Positions 6,720-13,961 are shown, numbered from the stretch's first letter. The stretch: DNA of 13,961 nt from CAZNYG01 sp964577205 (GCA_964577205.1 CAZNYG010000056.1:1-13961), one strand, 5' to 3'. Made by a program: numbers and translations. The notes: generated by a model from the sequence alone, not told the origin.

Positions 6720-9700
6720 ATGAAAACCCTTTTCTTCAAGAACCTCGTCTTCCAGGTCTTTATCGGGATCTTTATCTCGGGTGCCGTTCTCGCCATCGGA
6801 ATGGCATGGTCCCGGGAGCTTCTTTACGATCACTTCCAGGGGACCGCGGCTCCCGCCGCGGAAGCCTTGTCGAGGCTCCTGGGTGAAAAACCCGACGTGG
6901 TTCGCATCAGAACGGTACTCTCCCGCCTTTCCGGGCATCCTGAAATACTGAAGACGGCGGTCATCCACGACAACGGGAAGATGATATTCGCGCGAGGCCC
7001 GCAAAAGCGCGCGCACATGATCGAATCACTGCGTGTTTCTTTCCCGGTCACGCGCGATGGAGCTGTCGCGGGACGGCTCGTCATATGGGCGTCCCCGGAA
7101 CTCCTGGTGCGGATCCTGACGTCCGGAGGGAATCTGTTCATGACCGCGGCAGCCATGGCGTTCTTCGGCCTGCTGGCAGCGATGATCTTATTCCTCTATT
7201 TCAAGCGCAATTTCTATTCTCCGCTGGCCCGAATCAGCGCCTTTATCGAGTCTCTCGAGCGGGACCAGTGCGCGAGGCTCGAGATCAATGCCGGGTACCG
7301 CGAGTGGAAAGAGATGGCGGCCCGCCTGAACCGGTTGAACGACAAGATGGTAGATACGAACGCCACGCTGAACATGCTGTTCTCCGTTTCCCAGACACTT
7401 ACTTCCCACATCGAAATGAACCAGATATTCAATGTCGTCCTCGAGATCATACAGAAGAAATTCGAAGGGGTCAGCTGCTGCATCGTTCTCATGGCCGAGG
7501 ACGGTTTCCTGAAGATACGCAATCACCGCGGGTATTCACAGGAATTCATCCGTCTCATGCATCTGCGGCCGGGAGAAGGCATCGCCGGCCAGGCGTTCAA
7601 GCGGATGGAGACGGTCGTCGTCAACGACATGGCGCTGCATTACTATTCCTTCAACAAGCCGGCGTTAGAAAGCGAGGGTATCGCGTCGTTCATCCATATC
7701 CCAATGATCGTCGAATCATCCTGCGCGGGACTCCTCAACGTCGGGAGCCGGGAAAGGTGCTTTTTTACGCAGGAGAACGTCAAGACGCTGCAGACGCTGG
7801 CGAAGTATGCCGCTATCGCTTTGCGCAACGCTCAGCTTTATGAACGGGTGCAGGAACTGAACCGTAAGCTGGAGACGGAAGTCTCGATCACCACCAGGGA
7901 ACTGATCCAGACCAATTCCCGCCTCATCCAGAAAGTGCGCGAAATGAAGACGCTTTCGGATATCGCGATGACGGCGGCAGCCCAGATGAACCTTTCCGAC
8001 GGCCTGACCGCCGCCGCCGAAAAGATCAAGGAGCTGCTCTCCGCTCAGGCGGCAGGCTTCTTCATTGTCGACGAGAATAGAGGTGAACTGACCCCTTATC
8101 ATCCTTTTTTCGGCCTTGATCCGGCGCTGGTAAAAGGGCGGCGTTTCACGTTTACCGGCGGTTCCGTGCTCGAGGGTATCGTCCGCGACGGAAGAAGCTT
8201 CATGGGGAACGGCCACTCGGAAGCTTCAAGCGCCCTGCCGTTCCTTGCCGACGAGCTTTCCCTTCATTCATTGATACTTGTGCCTCTCAAGTCGGGCGCC
8301 AGGGTGACCGGCATTCTCGCCGTGGTGAACAAGTTCGGCATGCCGTTCAGCCAGGACGATGAACGCATCATGGAACTCATCGGCGACCGCATTTCCAGCA
8401 TTATGGAGAACGGGCGCCTGTATCGGGAACTGGAGAAGCGCCTGCACGAAATGAAGGTGCTGCAGGAAATAGCGTCCGTCATGTCGAGCGAACCCGAATG
8501 GGAACGCATTCTCAGCAGCATCATCGCGACGACCACCAAAGCTTTCGGCGCGGACCTGTGCGCGCTGCTGTTCTACGATGAAAAAACACGGGAGCTGGCC
8601 ACACAGCCCGGCGCCCATTTTACCGGTGGAAATGATGTGGTCCAGATAGCCATTCCCGTCGATGATCCGGATTCCCTTTCCGCTCTCACGTTCCGCACCG
8701 GCGAACCGTTCCTGAGCACCGACGCGTCGATCGACGCGCGCATCCGGAGCCAGTCGTACCGGCTGTGGAACATCCGTTCCCTTATCATGGTCCCGCTGCG
8801 CACGGAGAACAGGGTCGTCGGCGTCCTCCGTCTGGGCAAGCATCAGCCGTTCTCCTACACGCGCGACCATCTTAACCTTGCCACGCTTATCGCGCACCAG
8901 GCGGCCGTCATTCTTGAAAACGCCCATCTTTACTCGTCGCTCAGCGAGGCCAAGTCCCAGCTTGAAGTATCCAATGAGATAAAAAATGAGTTTATCGTAA
9001 AGGTCTCCGGCCGCCTCGCGGAACCCCTTGCCGGCGGCAGGGAATATCTCAAGAAGGTGCTGGACGGCGAGTCGGGAGAACTGAACGCGATGCAGCTTTC
9101 CCTCTTGACCAGCGTGGGCACCGCGATCCGCCAGGTGAACATGCTTGTCGCGGAGATCGAAGATATCGGACGGATGGAGTCGGGCCGTTTCCGGCTTGAG
9201 ATGCGTCCGGTGCCTCCCGGGGAAGTGCTCACTGAAGTTTCCCGGGAACTGGGAACTGAAGTGGCGCAAAAGGGGCTGCGCCTTGAATGCAGGGCGCAGG
9301 ACCCGATCCCTCAGGTCATGGGAGACAGGGTCCGGCTTGTCCAGATCTTAAAGAATCTGGCGATGAACAGCATCAAGTTCACGCCGTCCGGTGGGGCCAT
9401 TACTCTGACCGTGCAGGATAACGGGGAATACGCGGTGTTCGGAGTTGAAGATACCGGCATCGGCATTGACAGGAAATACCAGCAGATGATATTCGAAAAG
9501 TTCACGCAGCTGGCTCCCGACACGGAAGGGAAACGTTCAGGTACCGGCCTTGGGCTTGCCATCGTGAAATCGATGGTCGAACTGCACGGGGGAAAAGTAT
9601 GGGTGGAGAGTGAACCCGGGCAGGGATCGCGTTTCATGTTCATCATCCCGCTCGCCGGCATTAGCGCGGATGACAGCGCCTTACGGGAACACCATGCCGG

Positions 9701-9728
9701 AGGTAACGCCGGGCGTGAATTTGTTTGA
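6720..9728 (+). CDS. Membrane-bound triple-GAF histidine-kinase-like protein lacking the phosphoacceptor histidine
   Basis: A 1002-residue sensor. TM1 is at about residues 9-28, an extracytoplasmic segment of roughly 110 residues follows, TM2 is at about 141-162, then a HAMP-like linker. There are three GAF domains at about 214-373, 408-568 and 577-738, joined by helical linkers. The dimerisation helix follows at about 755-825, then a complete HATPase_c domain: N box NLAMNSIKFTP (Asn883), G1 DTGIGID (Asp911), F box FEKF and G2 GTGLGLAI (from 941). At the H box, where kinases read FLANMSHELRTPL, this protein reads FIVKVSGRLAEPL, so Gly764 (GGC, 9009-9011) replaces His and Arg replaces the following Glu. 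Autophosphorylation in the usual way is therefore not expected. No receiver domain or response regulator is nearby. No clear Shine-Dalgarno precedes the ATG. Its position 22 nt after the DnaA-like gene suggests that ATPase as partner, which is inference. Confidence 0.9.
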   Translation: MKTLFFKNLVFQVFIGIFISGAVLAIGMAWSRELLYDHFQGTAAPAAEALSRLLGEKPDVVRIRTVLSRLSGHPEILKTAVIHDNGKMIFARGPQKRAHMIESLRVSFPVTRDGAVAGRLVIWASPELLVRILTSGGNLFMTAAAMAFFGLLAAMILFLYFKRNFYSPLARISAFIESLERDQCARLEINAGYREWKEMAARLNRLNDKMVDTNATLNMLFSVSQTLTSHIEMNQIFNVVLEIIQKKFEGVSCCIVLMAEDGFLKIRNHRGYSQEFIRLMHLRPGEGIAGQAFKRMETVVVNDMALHYYSFNKPALESEGIASFIHIPMIVESSCAGLLNVGSRERCFFTQENVKTLQTLAKYAAIALRNAQLYERVQELNRKLETEVSITTRELIQTNSRLIQKVREMKTLSDIAMTAAAQMNLSDGLTAAAEKIKELLSAQAAGFFIVDENRGELTPYHPFFGLDPALVKGRRFTFTGGSVLEGIVRDGRSFMGNGHSEASSALPFLADELSLHSLILVPLKSGARVTGILAVVNKFGMPFSQDDERIMELIGDRISSIMENGRLYRELEKRLHEMKVLQEIASVMSSEPEWERILSSIIATTTKAFGADLCALLFYDEKTRELATQPGAHFTGGNDVVQIAIPVDDPDSLSALTFRTGEPFLSTDASIDARIRSQSYRLWNIRSLIMVPLRTENRVVGVLRLGKHQPFSYTRDHLNLATLIAHQAAVILENAHLYSSLSEAKSQLEVSNEIKNEFIVKVSGRLAEPLAGGREYLKKVLDGESGELNAMQLSLLTSVGTAIRQVNMLVAEIEDIGRMESGRFRLEMRPVPPGEVLTEVSRELGTEVAQKGLRLECRAQDPIPQVMGDRVRLVQILKNLAMNSIKFTPSGGAITLTVQDNGEYAVFGVEDTGIGIDRKYQQMIFEKFTQLAPDTEGKRSGTGLGLAIVKSMVELHGGKVWVESEPGQGSRFMFIIPLAGISADDSALREHHAGGNAGREFV

Positions 9729-9753
9729 CACAATCGTCGTGAATTGATAAACT
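9725..9753 (+). promoter_or_regulatory. Promoter for the transketolase-deoB operon
   Basis: A perfect TTGACA (9725-9730), overlapping the stop codon of the kinase-like gene, is followed after 17 nt by TAAACT (9748-9753, 4 of 6). A TGA immediately before it gives an extended -10 (TGn). A small hairpin, ATGCG (9765-9769) with CGCAT (9776-9780), would form at the start of the leader. The roughly 70-nt leader then reaches the GGAGG of the transketolase N-subunit gene. Confidence 0.5.
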
Positions 9754-9824
9754 ATTTTGTCTTTATGCGTTGTGCCGCATCACGCGGGCAGCCGCCTGAT
9801 GCCGACGGTAATCCTGGAGGAATC

Positions 9825-10640
9825 GTGGAGATCGCGGAACTTGAAAAAAAAGCCAGAAAGATACGGAAAAGCATCATCGAAATGCTAGCGAAATCGGGTT
9901 CCGGACATCCAGGTGGCAGTCTTTCGTCAGTTGAGCTGGTGACCGCCCTTTTCTTTTCGAAAATGCGTTTCAACCCTGATGAACCTTTTGATCCCGGACG
10001 CGATTATTTCGTGCTCTCCAAGGGCCACGTGTGCCCGGTCCTTTATGCCGCGCTTTCCGAGCTGGGATGTATACCGTGCGATGAACTGTGCACGCTGCGT
10101 AAGACGGGCAGCCGCCTGCAGGGCCATCCTGCGCGGGACAAGAACCTTCCAGGTATCGAAGTGTCGACCGGGTCTCTCGGCTACGGCCTTTCGATCGGCG
10201 CCGGCATCGCTCTCGGGTTGAGAACTGAAAAGAGATCCAACCGCGTGTACGTCCTCATGGGGGACGGAGAACAGCAGGAAGGTTCCGTCTGGGAAGCTGC
10301 CATGGCTGCCGGGCACTGCGGGCTCGATAACCTGTGCGGCATCGTGGATTACAACCGTCTGCAGATCGACGGCCGCGTCGAAGATATCATGGCTGTGGAT
10401 CCGCTTGGCGACAAATACCGCGCTTTCGGCTGGAACGTGATCGAGATAGACGGACATTCGCTGCCGGAGGTTCTTGGCGCGTACGATAAAGCGGCAGCGT
10501 TCAAGGGTAAACCCACGGCGATTATCGCCCGTACCGTCAAGGGCAAGGGCGTGTCGTTCATGGAGAACATCGCCGACTGGCACGGCAAGGCTCCAAACAA
10601 AGAACAGACGGAAAAGGCATTGAAGGAACTGAATGGCTGA
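9825..10640 (+). CDS. Transketolase, N-terminal (thiamine pyrophosphate) subunit
   Basis: A 271-residue protein matching the first half of transketolase, which moves two-carbon ketol units between sugar phosphates in the non-oxidative pentose phosphate pathway. It contains the early GSGHPGGSLS motif, LSKGHVCPVLYAAL, GSLGYGLSIGAGIA, and the TPP/metal-binding motif GDGEQQEG...NLCGIVDYNRLQIDG. It ends after WHGKAPN, as expected for a stand-alone N subunit, and needs the C subunit encoded next. I chose GTG at 9825 because GGAGG (9816-9820) lies 4 nt upstream. An upstream in-frame ATG at 9765 would add 20 residues without family similarity and has no ribosome-binding site. It is the first gene after the TTGACA promoter. 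Confidence 0.93.
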   Translation: MEIAELEKKARKIRKSIIEMLAKSGSGHPGGSLSSVELVTALFFSKMRFNPDEPFDPGRDYFVLSKGHVCPVLYAALSELGCIPCDELCTLRKTGSRLQGHPARDKNLPGIEVSTGSLGYGLSIGAGIALGLRTEKRSNRVYVLMGDGEQQEGSVWEAAMAAGHCGLDNLCGIVDYNRLQIDGRVEDIMAVDPLGDKYRAFGWNVIEIDGHSLPEVLGAYDKAAAFKGKPTAIIARTVKGKGVSFMENIADWHGKAPNKEQTEKALKELNG

Positions 10641-10643
10641 CAC

Positions 10644-10672
10644 AAAAAACCCGCAACGGCAGCGGGCTTTTT
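10644..10672 (+). terminator. Intrinsic terminator between the two transketolase subunit genes
   Basis: CCCGC (10650-10654), a 7-nt loop, and GCGGG (10662-10666) are followed by C and five T. A run of A (10644-10649) before the stem can extend it and would let it act on the opposite strand too. It starts 3 nt after the stop of the N subunit gene. It probably terminates only partially, since the C subunit is needed with the N subunit. Confidence 0.7.
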
Positions 10673-10744
10673 GCAATTGAAAGACAATAGATAGAACAAA
10701 CGCAGAAAATGTGATGCATGTTTTGTGCGGTTTGGGAGGAAATG

Positions 10745-11695
10745 ATGGTGGAGATATACGGTAAAAAGGCAACGCGGTACGGTTTCGGAGAAGGGCTCGT
10801 CGAGCTCGGCGAACGGAACACGCGCATATTCGCGCTTGGCGCCGATACGGCATCATCGGTGACAGTCAATCTTTTCCAGGAACGTTTTCCCGAACGCTTC
10901 ATCAATGTCGGCGTGGCGGAACAGAACATGCTCGGCATGGCCGCGGGGCTTGCCGTCGCCGGCTGGATCCCTTTCGCCTGCACGTACGGCGTTTTCGCGT
11001 CCGGCCGCCCTTGGGAACAGATCCGTACGACAATCTGTTATTCCAACCTTAACGTCAAGATAGGCGGTTCTCACGCGGGGCTCATGGTCGGCCCCGACGG
11101 CGCGACCCACCAGGCGCTGGAAGAGATCGCCATCATGCGCTGCCTGCCGCGCATGACGGTCATCGTCCCGTCCGATGCCGTTGAGACGAAAAAAGCGACG
11201 ATCGCGGCCGCGGCGATACACGGGCCCGTCTATCTGCGCTTCGGGCGCGAACCGGTCCCCGTGTTCACAAAAGAAGATACCCCCTTTGAAGTGGGAAAAG
11301 CCATCGTGCTGCGCCCGGGGACCGATGTCGCCCTTCTCGCGTGCGGAACCCTCGTGTATGAATCGCTGTGCGCGGCGGAACTGCTCGAGAAAAAAGGCAT
11401 CTCCGCCCGGGTCGTCAATATCCATACGATCAAACCTATCGACGAAGACGCCATCGCGGCCGCTGCGCGCGAATGCGGGGCGATAGTAACCGCCGAAGAG
11501 CATCAGCTGCACGGCGGGTTCGGCTCGGCGGTCGCGGAAGTCCTCGTACGCCGCGCTCCGGCCCCCGTGGAGATGGTCGGCATGAACGACATGTTCGGCG
11601 AATCCGGCAGCCCGGCGGACCTTATGAAACAGTTCCACCTGAAAGACGTTGACATTGCCGCGGCGGCGGAAAAGGTGTTGAAACGGAAAAAATAA
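10745..11695 (+). CDS. Transketolase, C-terminal (pyrimidine-binding) subunit
   Basis: A 316-residue partner of the preceding subunit, covering the pyrimidine-binding and C-terminal domains of transketolase. Motifs are FINVGVAEQNMLGMAAGLA with the catalytic Glu that activates thiamine pyrophosphate, ACTYGVFASGRPWEQIR, GGSHAGLMVGPDGATHQA, and then VPSDAVETKKA and GPVYLRFGR. The last ~120 residues form the C-terminal domain (VALLACGTLVYESL, EEHQLHGGFGSAVAE). GGGAGG (10734-10739) precedes two adjacent in-frame ATGs; I prefer 10745 (5-nt spacing) to 10742. A terminator lies upstream, so it either receives read-through or has its own weak promoter that I cannot define. Its stop shares one base with the deoB start (TAATG), which couples the two genes. 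Confidence 0.93.
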   Translation: MVEIYGKKATRYGFGEGLVELGERNTRIFALGADTASSVTVNLFQERFPERFINVGVAEQNMLGMAAGLAVAGWIPFACTYGVFASGRPWEQIRTTICYSNLNVKIGGSHAGLMVGPDGATHQALEEIAIMRCLPRMTVIVPSDAVETKKATIAAAAIHGPVYLRFGREPVPVFTKEDTPFEVGKAIVLRPGTDVALLACGTLVYESLCAAELLEKKGISARVVNIHTIKPIDEDAIAAAARECGAIVTAEEHQLHGGFGSAVAEVLVRRAPAPVEMVGMNDMFGESGSPADLMKQFHLKDVDIAAAAEKVLKRKK

Positions 11696-12885
11696 TGTTC
11701 GAACGTGTTATTATCATTGTCCTGGACAGCGTCGGCATCGGAGCGATGCCGGATGCGGAGAAGTTCGGGGACGGTGATGCTGACACTTTGAGGCATATTT
11801 TCAGGTCGGCCGGGCCGGAGTACCGGCTGCCGAACATGGCGCGCCTGGGGCTTTACGATATTCTGCGGATCCCCGGATGTGAGAGGCAGGGTCCTGCCGA
11901 GGGAAGCTTCGGTATCATGGCTTCCCTGTCTCCGGCGAAAGATACGACCGCGGGCCACTGGGAGCTGGCGGGAGTCACGCTCGAAAAGCCCTTTCCCGTT
12001 TTTCCGGGCGGCTTTCCCGTGGCTTTGATGGAAGCTTTTGAAGCGCGCGTCGGGACGCGGACGCTGGGGAACGTCGCGGCGTCGGGCACAGAGATCATCG
12101 CCCGTCTGGGCGACGAACATTGCCGCACCGGATATCCTATCGTCTATACATCCGCGGATTCGGTCTTTCAGATCGCGGCGCATGAACAGATTTTCGGCCT
12201 GGAACGGCTGTATGCCGCGTGCCGCGCGGCACGGGAACTGCTCGCGGGAGAATACGCCGTGGGCAGGGTCATCGCGCGTCCTTTCACCGGAGCGTCCGGG
12301 GCATACGCGCGTACCGCTAACCGCCGTGATTTCTCGCTTTCGCCTTTCGGGCCGACGATACTGGACCGGATAAAGGACGCCGGCGGTGTCGTCGACGCGG
12401 TGGGAAAGATCGAAGATATCTTTAACGCGCGTGGCATCACCCGCGCCATTCATACGCGCGACAATAATGAAGGCATGCGTACCACCCGAGACCTCATTTC
12501 AACCCCTCCCGCCGAACATGAAAAGCGAACCCTTATCTTTACCAACCTGGTTGATTTTGACATGATGTGGGGGCACCGGCGGGATGTGGCTTCGTATGCC
12601 GCCGGACTCAGGGAATTCGACGCGTTCCTGCCGTCCCTTGTCGGAGGGCTCATGGATAACGATCTTTTAATGATAACCGCGGATCATGGATGCGATCCCA
12701 CGTATAGCGGCCATACCGATCATACCCGGGAATACGTGCCGCTGCTGGTGTGCGGGAAAAACGTAAGAAAAGGTGTCGATCTTGGTGTCCGCGCCACATT
12801 CGCCGACGTAGCCCAGACGGTCGCCGAAGCCATGGCCCTGGAACCGATGCCGAACGGCACAAGCTTTCTGAAAGACATAGTGTAA
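11695..12885 (+). CDS. deoB: Phosphopentomutase
   Basis: A 396-residue enzyme of the alkaline phosphatase superfamily that interconverts ribose-1-P and ribose-5-P (and the deoxy forms) using two Mn ions, linking nucleoside phosphorolysis to the pentose phosphate pathway. Visible residues are metal ligand Asp11 in VLDSVGIGAMPDA, the phosphorylated Thr85 in SPAKDTTAGHWE, NLVDFDMMWGHRRD, the metal-binding ITADHGCDP and HTDHTREYVPLL. The length is normal for the family and the C-terminus (NGTSFLKD) is typical. It begins on the last base of the transketolase C-subunit stop codon. Its products feed transketolase (ribose-5-P) and DeoC (deoxyribose-5-P), and its substrate would come from the purine nucleoside phosphorylase encoded next. 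Confidence 0.97.
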   Translation: MFERVIIIVLDSVGIGAMPDAEKFGDGDADTLRHIFRSAGPEYRLPNMARLGLYDILRIPGCERQGPAEGSFGIMASLSPAKDTTAGHWELAGVTLEKPFPVFPGGFPVALMEAFEARVGTRTLGNVAASGTEIIARLGDEHCRTGYPIVYTSADSVFQIAAHEQIFGLERLYAACRAARELLAGEYAVGRVIARPFTGASGAYARTANRRDFSLSPFGPTILDRIKDAGGVVDAVGKIEDIFNARGITRAIHTRDNNEGMRTTRDLISTPPAEHEKRTLIFTNLVDFDMMWGHRRDVASYAAGLREFDAFLPSLVGGLMDNDLLMITADHGCDPTYSGHTDHTREYVPLLVCGKNVRKGVDLGVRATFADVAQTVAEAMALEPMPNGTSFLKDIV

Positions 12886-12886
12886 A

Positions 12887-13045
12887 GCGTTCATGGGTTC
12901 ATCAGTTCATGAGTGAACTGCATGAAACGTAACAACATCAAAGAACAGTGATCATTCAATTTTTTTCGAATTTGTATCGTGTTTTTATCTTTTTCAGTTT
13001 CTGTCGTTAAAAAGGCAACTCATGAACCTATCAACTCATGAACGC
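12887..13045. repeat. Inverted pair of octamer arrays flanking an AT-rich spacer
   Basis: The left arm (12887-12914) contains three tandem octamers: GTTCATGG, GTTCATCA and GTTCATGA. The right arm (13018-13045) contains the same motif in the opposite orientation (TCATGAAC, CTATCAAC, TCATGAAC). Aligned as reverse complements the 28-bp arms match at 24 positions. The 103-bp spacer is AT-rich, with a T-run at 12960-12966, unlike the surroundings. A smaller perfect hairpin, AGTTCA-TGAG-TGAACT (12904-12919), sits at the inner edge of the left arm. The element begins 1 nt after the deoB stop and fills most of the 182-nt gap to the phosphorylase gene. I see no target-site duplication, no reading frame in it and no convincing promoter. 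Confidence 0.75.
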
Positions 13046-13067
13046 CTTTGACCCTTAAGAGGTTTGT

Positions 13068-13961
13068 ATGGATAAAGACATACTTGTTCGGCTTCAGGAA
13101 TCCAGGTATTACGTTACCAGCGAGGTCTCCCGGTTGCCGAAGGTCGGTATCATTCTCGGTTCCGGGCTGGGCGGCATCATCGACGCGTTCAGGGAAAAGC
13201 AATCGATCCCTTACCGGGACATCCCCCATTTCTGCGGCCCCACGGTGGAAGGCCATGCCGGCGAGCTGATCATCGGCACGCTGGGCGGGGTACCGACCGC
13301 GGTCATGAACGGCCGGCTGCATTATTATGAGGGGTATTCTCTCGAACAGGTAACCTATCCGGTGCGCCTGCTCCGGTCGCTCGGTGTCGATCATCTCGTC
13401 ATCACATCGGCGGTAGGCGCGATCAATCCTTCGTATCGCTGCGGCGATCTCGTATTCATTGAAGACCATATCAATTTCATGGGAGCCGATCCGCTGCGGC
13501 GCGAGCATTATCCGGAGTTCGGTGAGCGGTTCCCCGACATGACTGAGATCTACCGCGCCGACCTGCGTCGTGCCGGCCTCGGCATCGCCCGGAAGTTAAA
13601 AGTCCGCGCGCACGAAGGGATCTATTTCGGGGTGCGCGGCCCTTCTTACGAGACTCCCGCGGAAATACGCTGTTTCCGCAGGCTGGGCGGCGATATCGTC
13701 GGCATGTCCGTAGTGCCGGAGGCGATAGTCGCGAACCAGATGGGCGTGCGTGTGATCGGAATATCGTATGTTTCTAATCTGGCCGCGGGTGTCTGCCGAA
13801 AGCATCTGCGACACCGCGATGTCCTGGCGGCCGGCGAAGCTGCCGCGGAAAAGATGACGAAACTTTTGACGGCGCTGCTGCCGGCTTTAACAGTGACCAA
13901 TGACCAGCTACCAGTGACCATCAAACAGTTAACAGCGACAAGGAAAAACCGGGGGAATAGA
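13068..13961 (+). CDS. punA: Purine nucleoside phosphorylase, inosine/guanosine type (3' end outside the window)
   Basis: A cytosolic enzyme that splits purine (deoxy)nucleosides with phosphate into base and (deoxy)ribose-1-phosphate. The trimeric class is recognised by GIILGSGLGG (phosphate loop), EGHAGELIIG, MNGRLHYYEGYS (His that contacts the ribose), LVITSAVGAINPSYRCGD, EDHINFMGADPL, GVRGPSYETPAEIR (Glu binding N1 of 6-oxopurines), GMSVVPEAIVA and VSNLAAG (Asn binding N7/O6). The ATG at 13068 has GAGG 5 nt upstream. Conserved sequence ends at about residue 274 (LLTALLPAL), the usual family length, yet the frame stays open for 24 more codons to the window edge because a heptamer array has been read through. 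Substrate class is inferred from the Glu/Asn pair. It completes the pathway with deoB and deoC. Confidence 0.93.
   Translation, partial: MDKDILVRLQESRYYVTSEVSRLPKVGIILGSGLGGIIDAFREKQSIPYRDIPHFCGPTVEGHAGELIIGTLGGVPTAVMNGRLHYYEGYSLEQVTYPVRLLRSLGVDHLVITSAVGAINPSYRCGDLVFIEDHINFMGADPLRREHYPEFGERFPDMTEIYRADLRRAGLGIARKLKVRAHEGIYFGVRGPSYETPAEIRCFRRLGGDIVGMSVVPEAIVANQMGVRVIGISYVSNLAAGVCRKHLRHRDVLAAGEAAAEKMTKLLTALLPALTVTNDQLPVTIKQLTATRKNRGNR
13892..13940. repeat. Degenerate tandem heptamer array (consensus AGTGACC)
   Basis: Seven consecutive 7-bp units read AGTGACC, AATGACC, AGCTACC, AGTGACC, ATCAAAC, AGTTAAC and AGCGACA. The first four differ from the consensus by 0-2 bases and later ones decay. The array starts exactly where similarity of the phosphorylase to its family ends, and being free of stop codons in that frame it is translated as a tail. 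Arrays of this type are normally intergenic. Confidence 0.75.

Noticed and set aside
8268..9269. A 333-codon open frame on the minus strand opposite the kinase-like gene, and similar ones at 10853-11638 and 11503-12453
   Set aside because: They are antisense shadows of well-supported genes, with low-complexity basic products and no plausible ribosome-binding context.
10671..10700. A promoter for the transketolase C-subunit gene starting with TTGCAA or TTGAAA after the terminator
   Set aside because: No acceptable -10 element is found at 15-19 nt from either box.
12904..12919. Hairpin AGTTCA-TGAG-TGAACT as a deoB terminator
   Set aside because: No T-run follows the stem; the next bases are mixed. 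It is better explained as part of the octamer array.
12887..13045. CRISPR-like or insertion-sequence reading of the repeats after deoB
   Set aside because: The units are contiguous 8-mers without spacers, there is no transposase frame within the 159 bp, and no target-site duplication is visible.
13068..13961. Methylthioadenosine phosphorylase as the identity of the last gene
   Set aside because: The Glu in SYETPAEIR and the Asn in VSNLAAG fit the 6-oxopurine (inosine/guanosine) class, and the deoB context favours nucleoside catabolism.

Overview
The window is a GC-rich stretch of bacterial chromosome with every recognisable gene on the + strand and very little intergenic space. The organism looks Gram-negative: there is a lipoprotein with a lipobox, Sec signal peptides and a type IV pilus retraction ATPase. 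A run of ten Ns (5512-5521) shows a scaffolded assembly, probably metagenomic. I could not place the phylum from sequence alone. The two-gene transketolase and the strange DnaA paralogue suggest a lineage far from the usual model bacteria.

Region 1 (about 75-3264) holds a tightly coupled run: a small TPR protein, a lipoprotein, a DUF4139 protein and deoxyribose-phosphate aldolase (deoC). The first two and the last two genes overlap by a few bases.

Region 2 (3269-9728) starts with a plausible promoter and reads pilT, a small coiled-coil protein of unknown function, a DnaA-like AAA+ ATPase, and a 1002-residue membrane-bound triple-GAF histidine-kinase-like protein. Gaps between these genes are 3, -4 and 22 nt, so they probably form one operon. 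This is the most unusual part. The DnaA-like protein has an intact DnaA ATPase core, but its N-terminal domain is unrelated to DnaA domain I and it has no domain IV helix-turn-helix. Instead it has a long proline-rich linker and a C-terminal domain that seems to be shared with the small protein just upstream. The kinase-like protein keeps its ATP-binding motifs but has glycine where the phosphoacceptor histidine should be. Together these suggest an undescribed signalling or motor-control module around PilT.

Region 3 (9725-13961) starts with a promoter overlapping the stop of the kinase-like gene. It encodes split transketolase (N and C subunits, separated by an intrinsic terminator), phosphopentomutase (deoB) and an inosine/guanosine-type purine nucleoside phosphorylase running off the end. 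With deoC from region 1 these form a route from purine nucleosides through ribose-1-P/deoxyribose-1-P to central metabolism.

Non-coding structure: degenerate 7-8 bp tandem arrays occur at three places. They lie at the window start (weak), as opposing octamer arrays forming a 28-bp inverted repeat around an AT-rich spacer between deoB and the phosphorylase gene, and as a heptamer array at the 3' end, where it is read through as a C-terminal extension of the phosphorylase.
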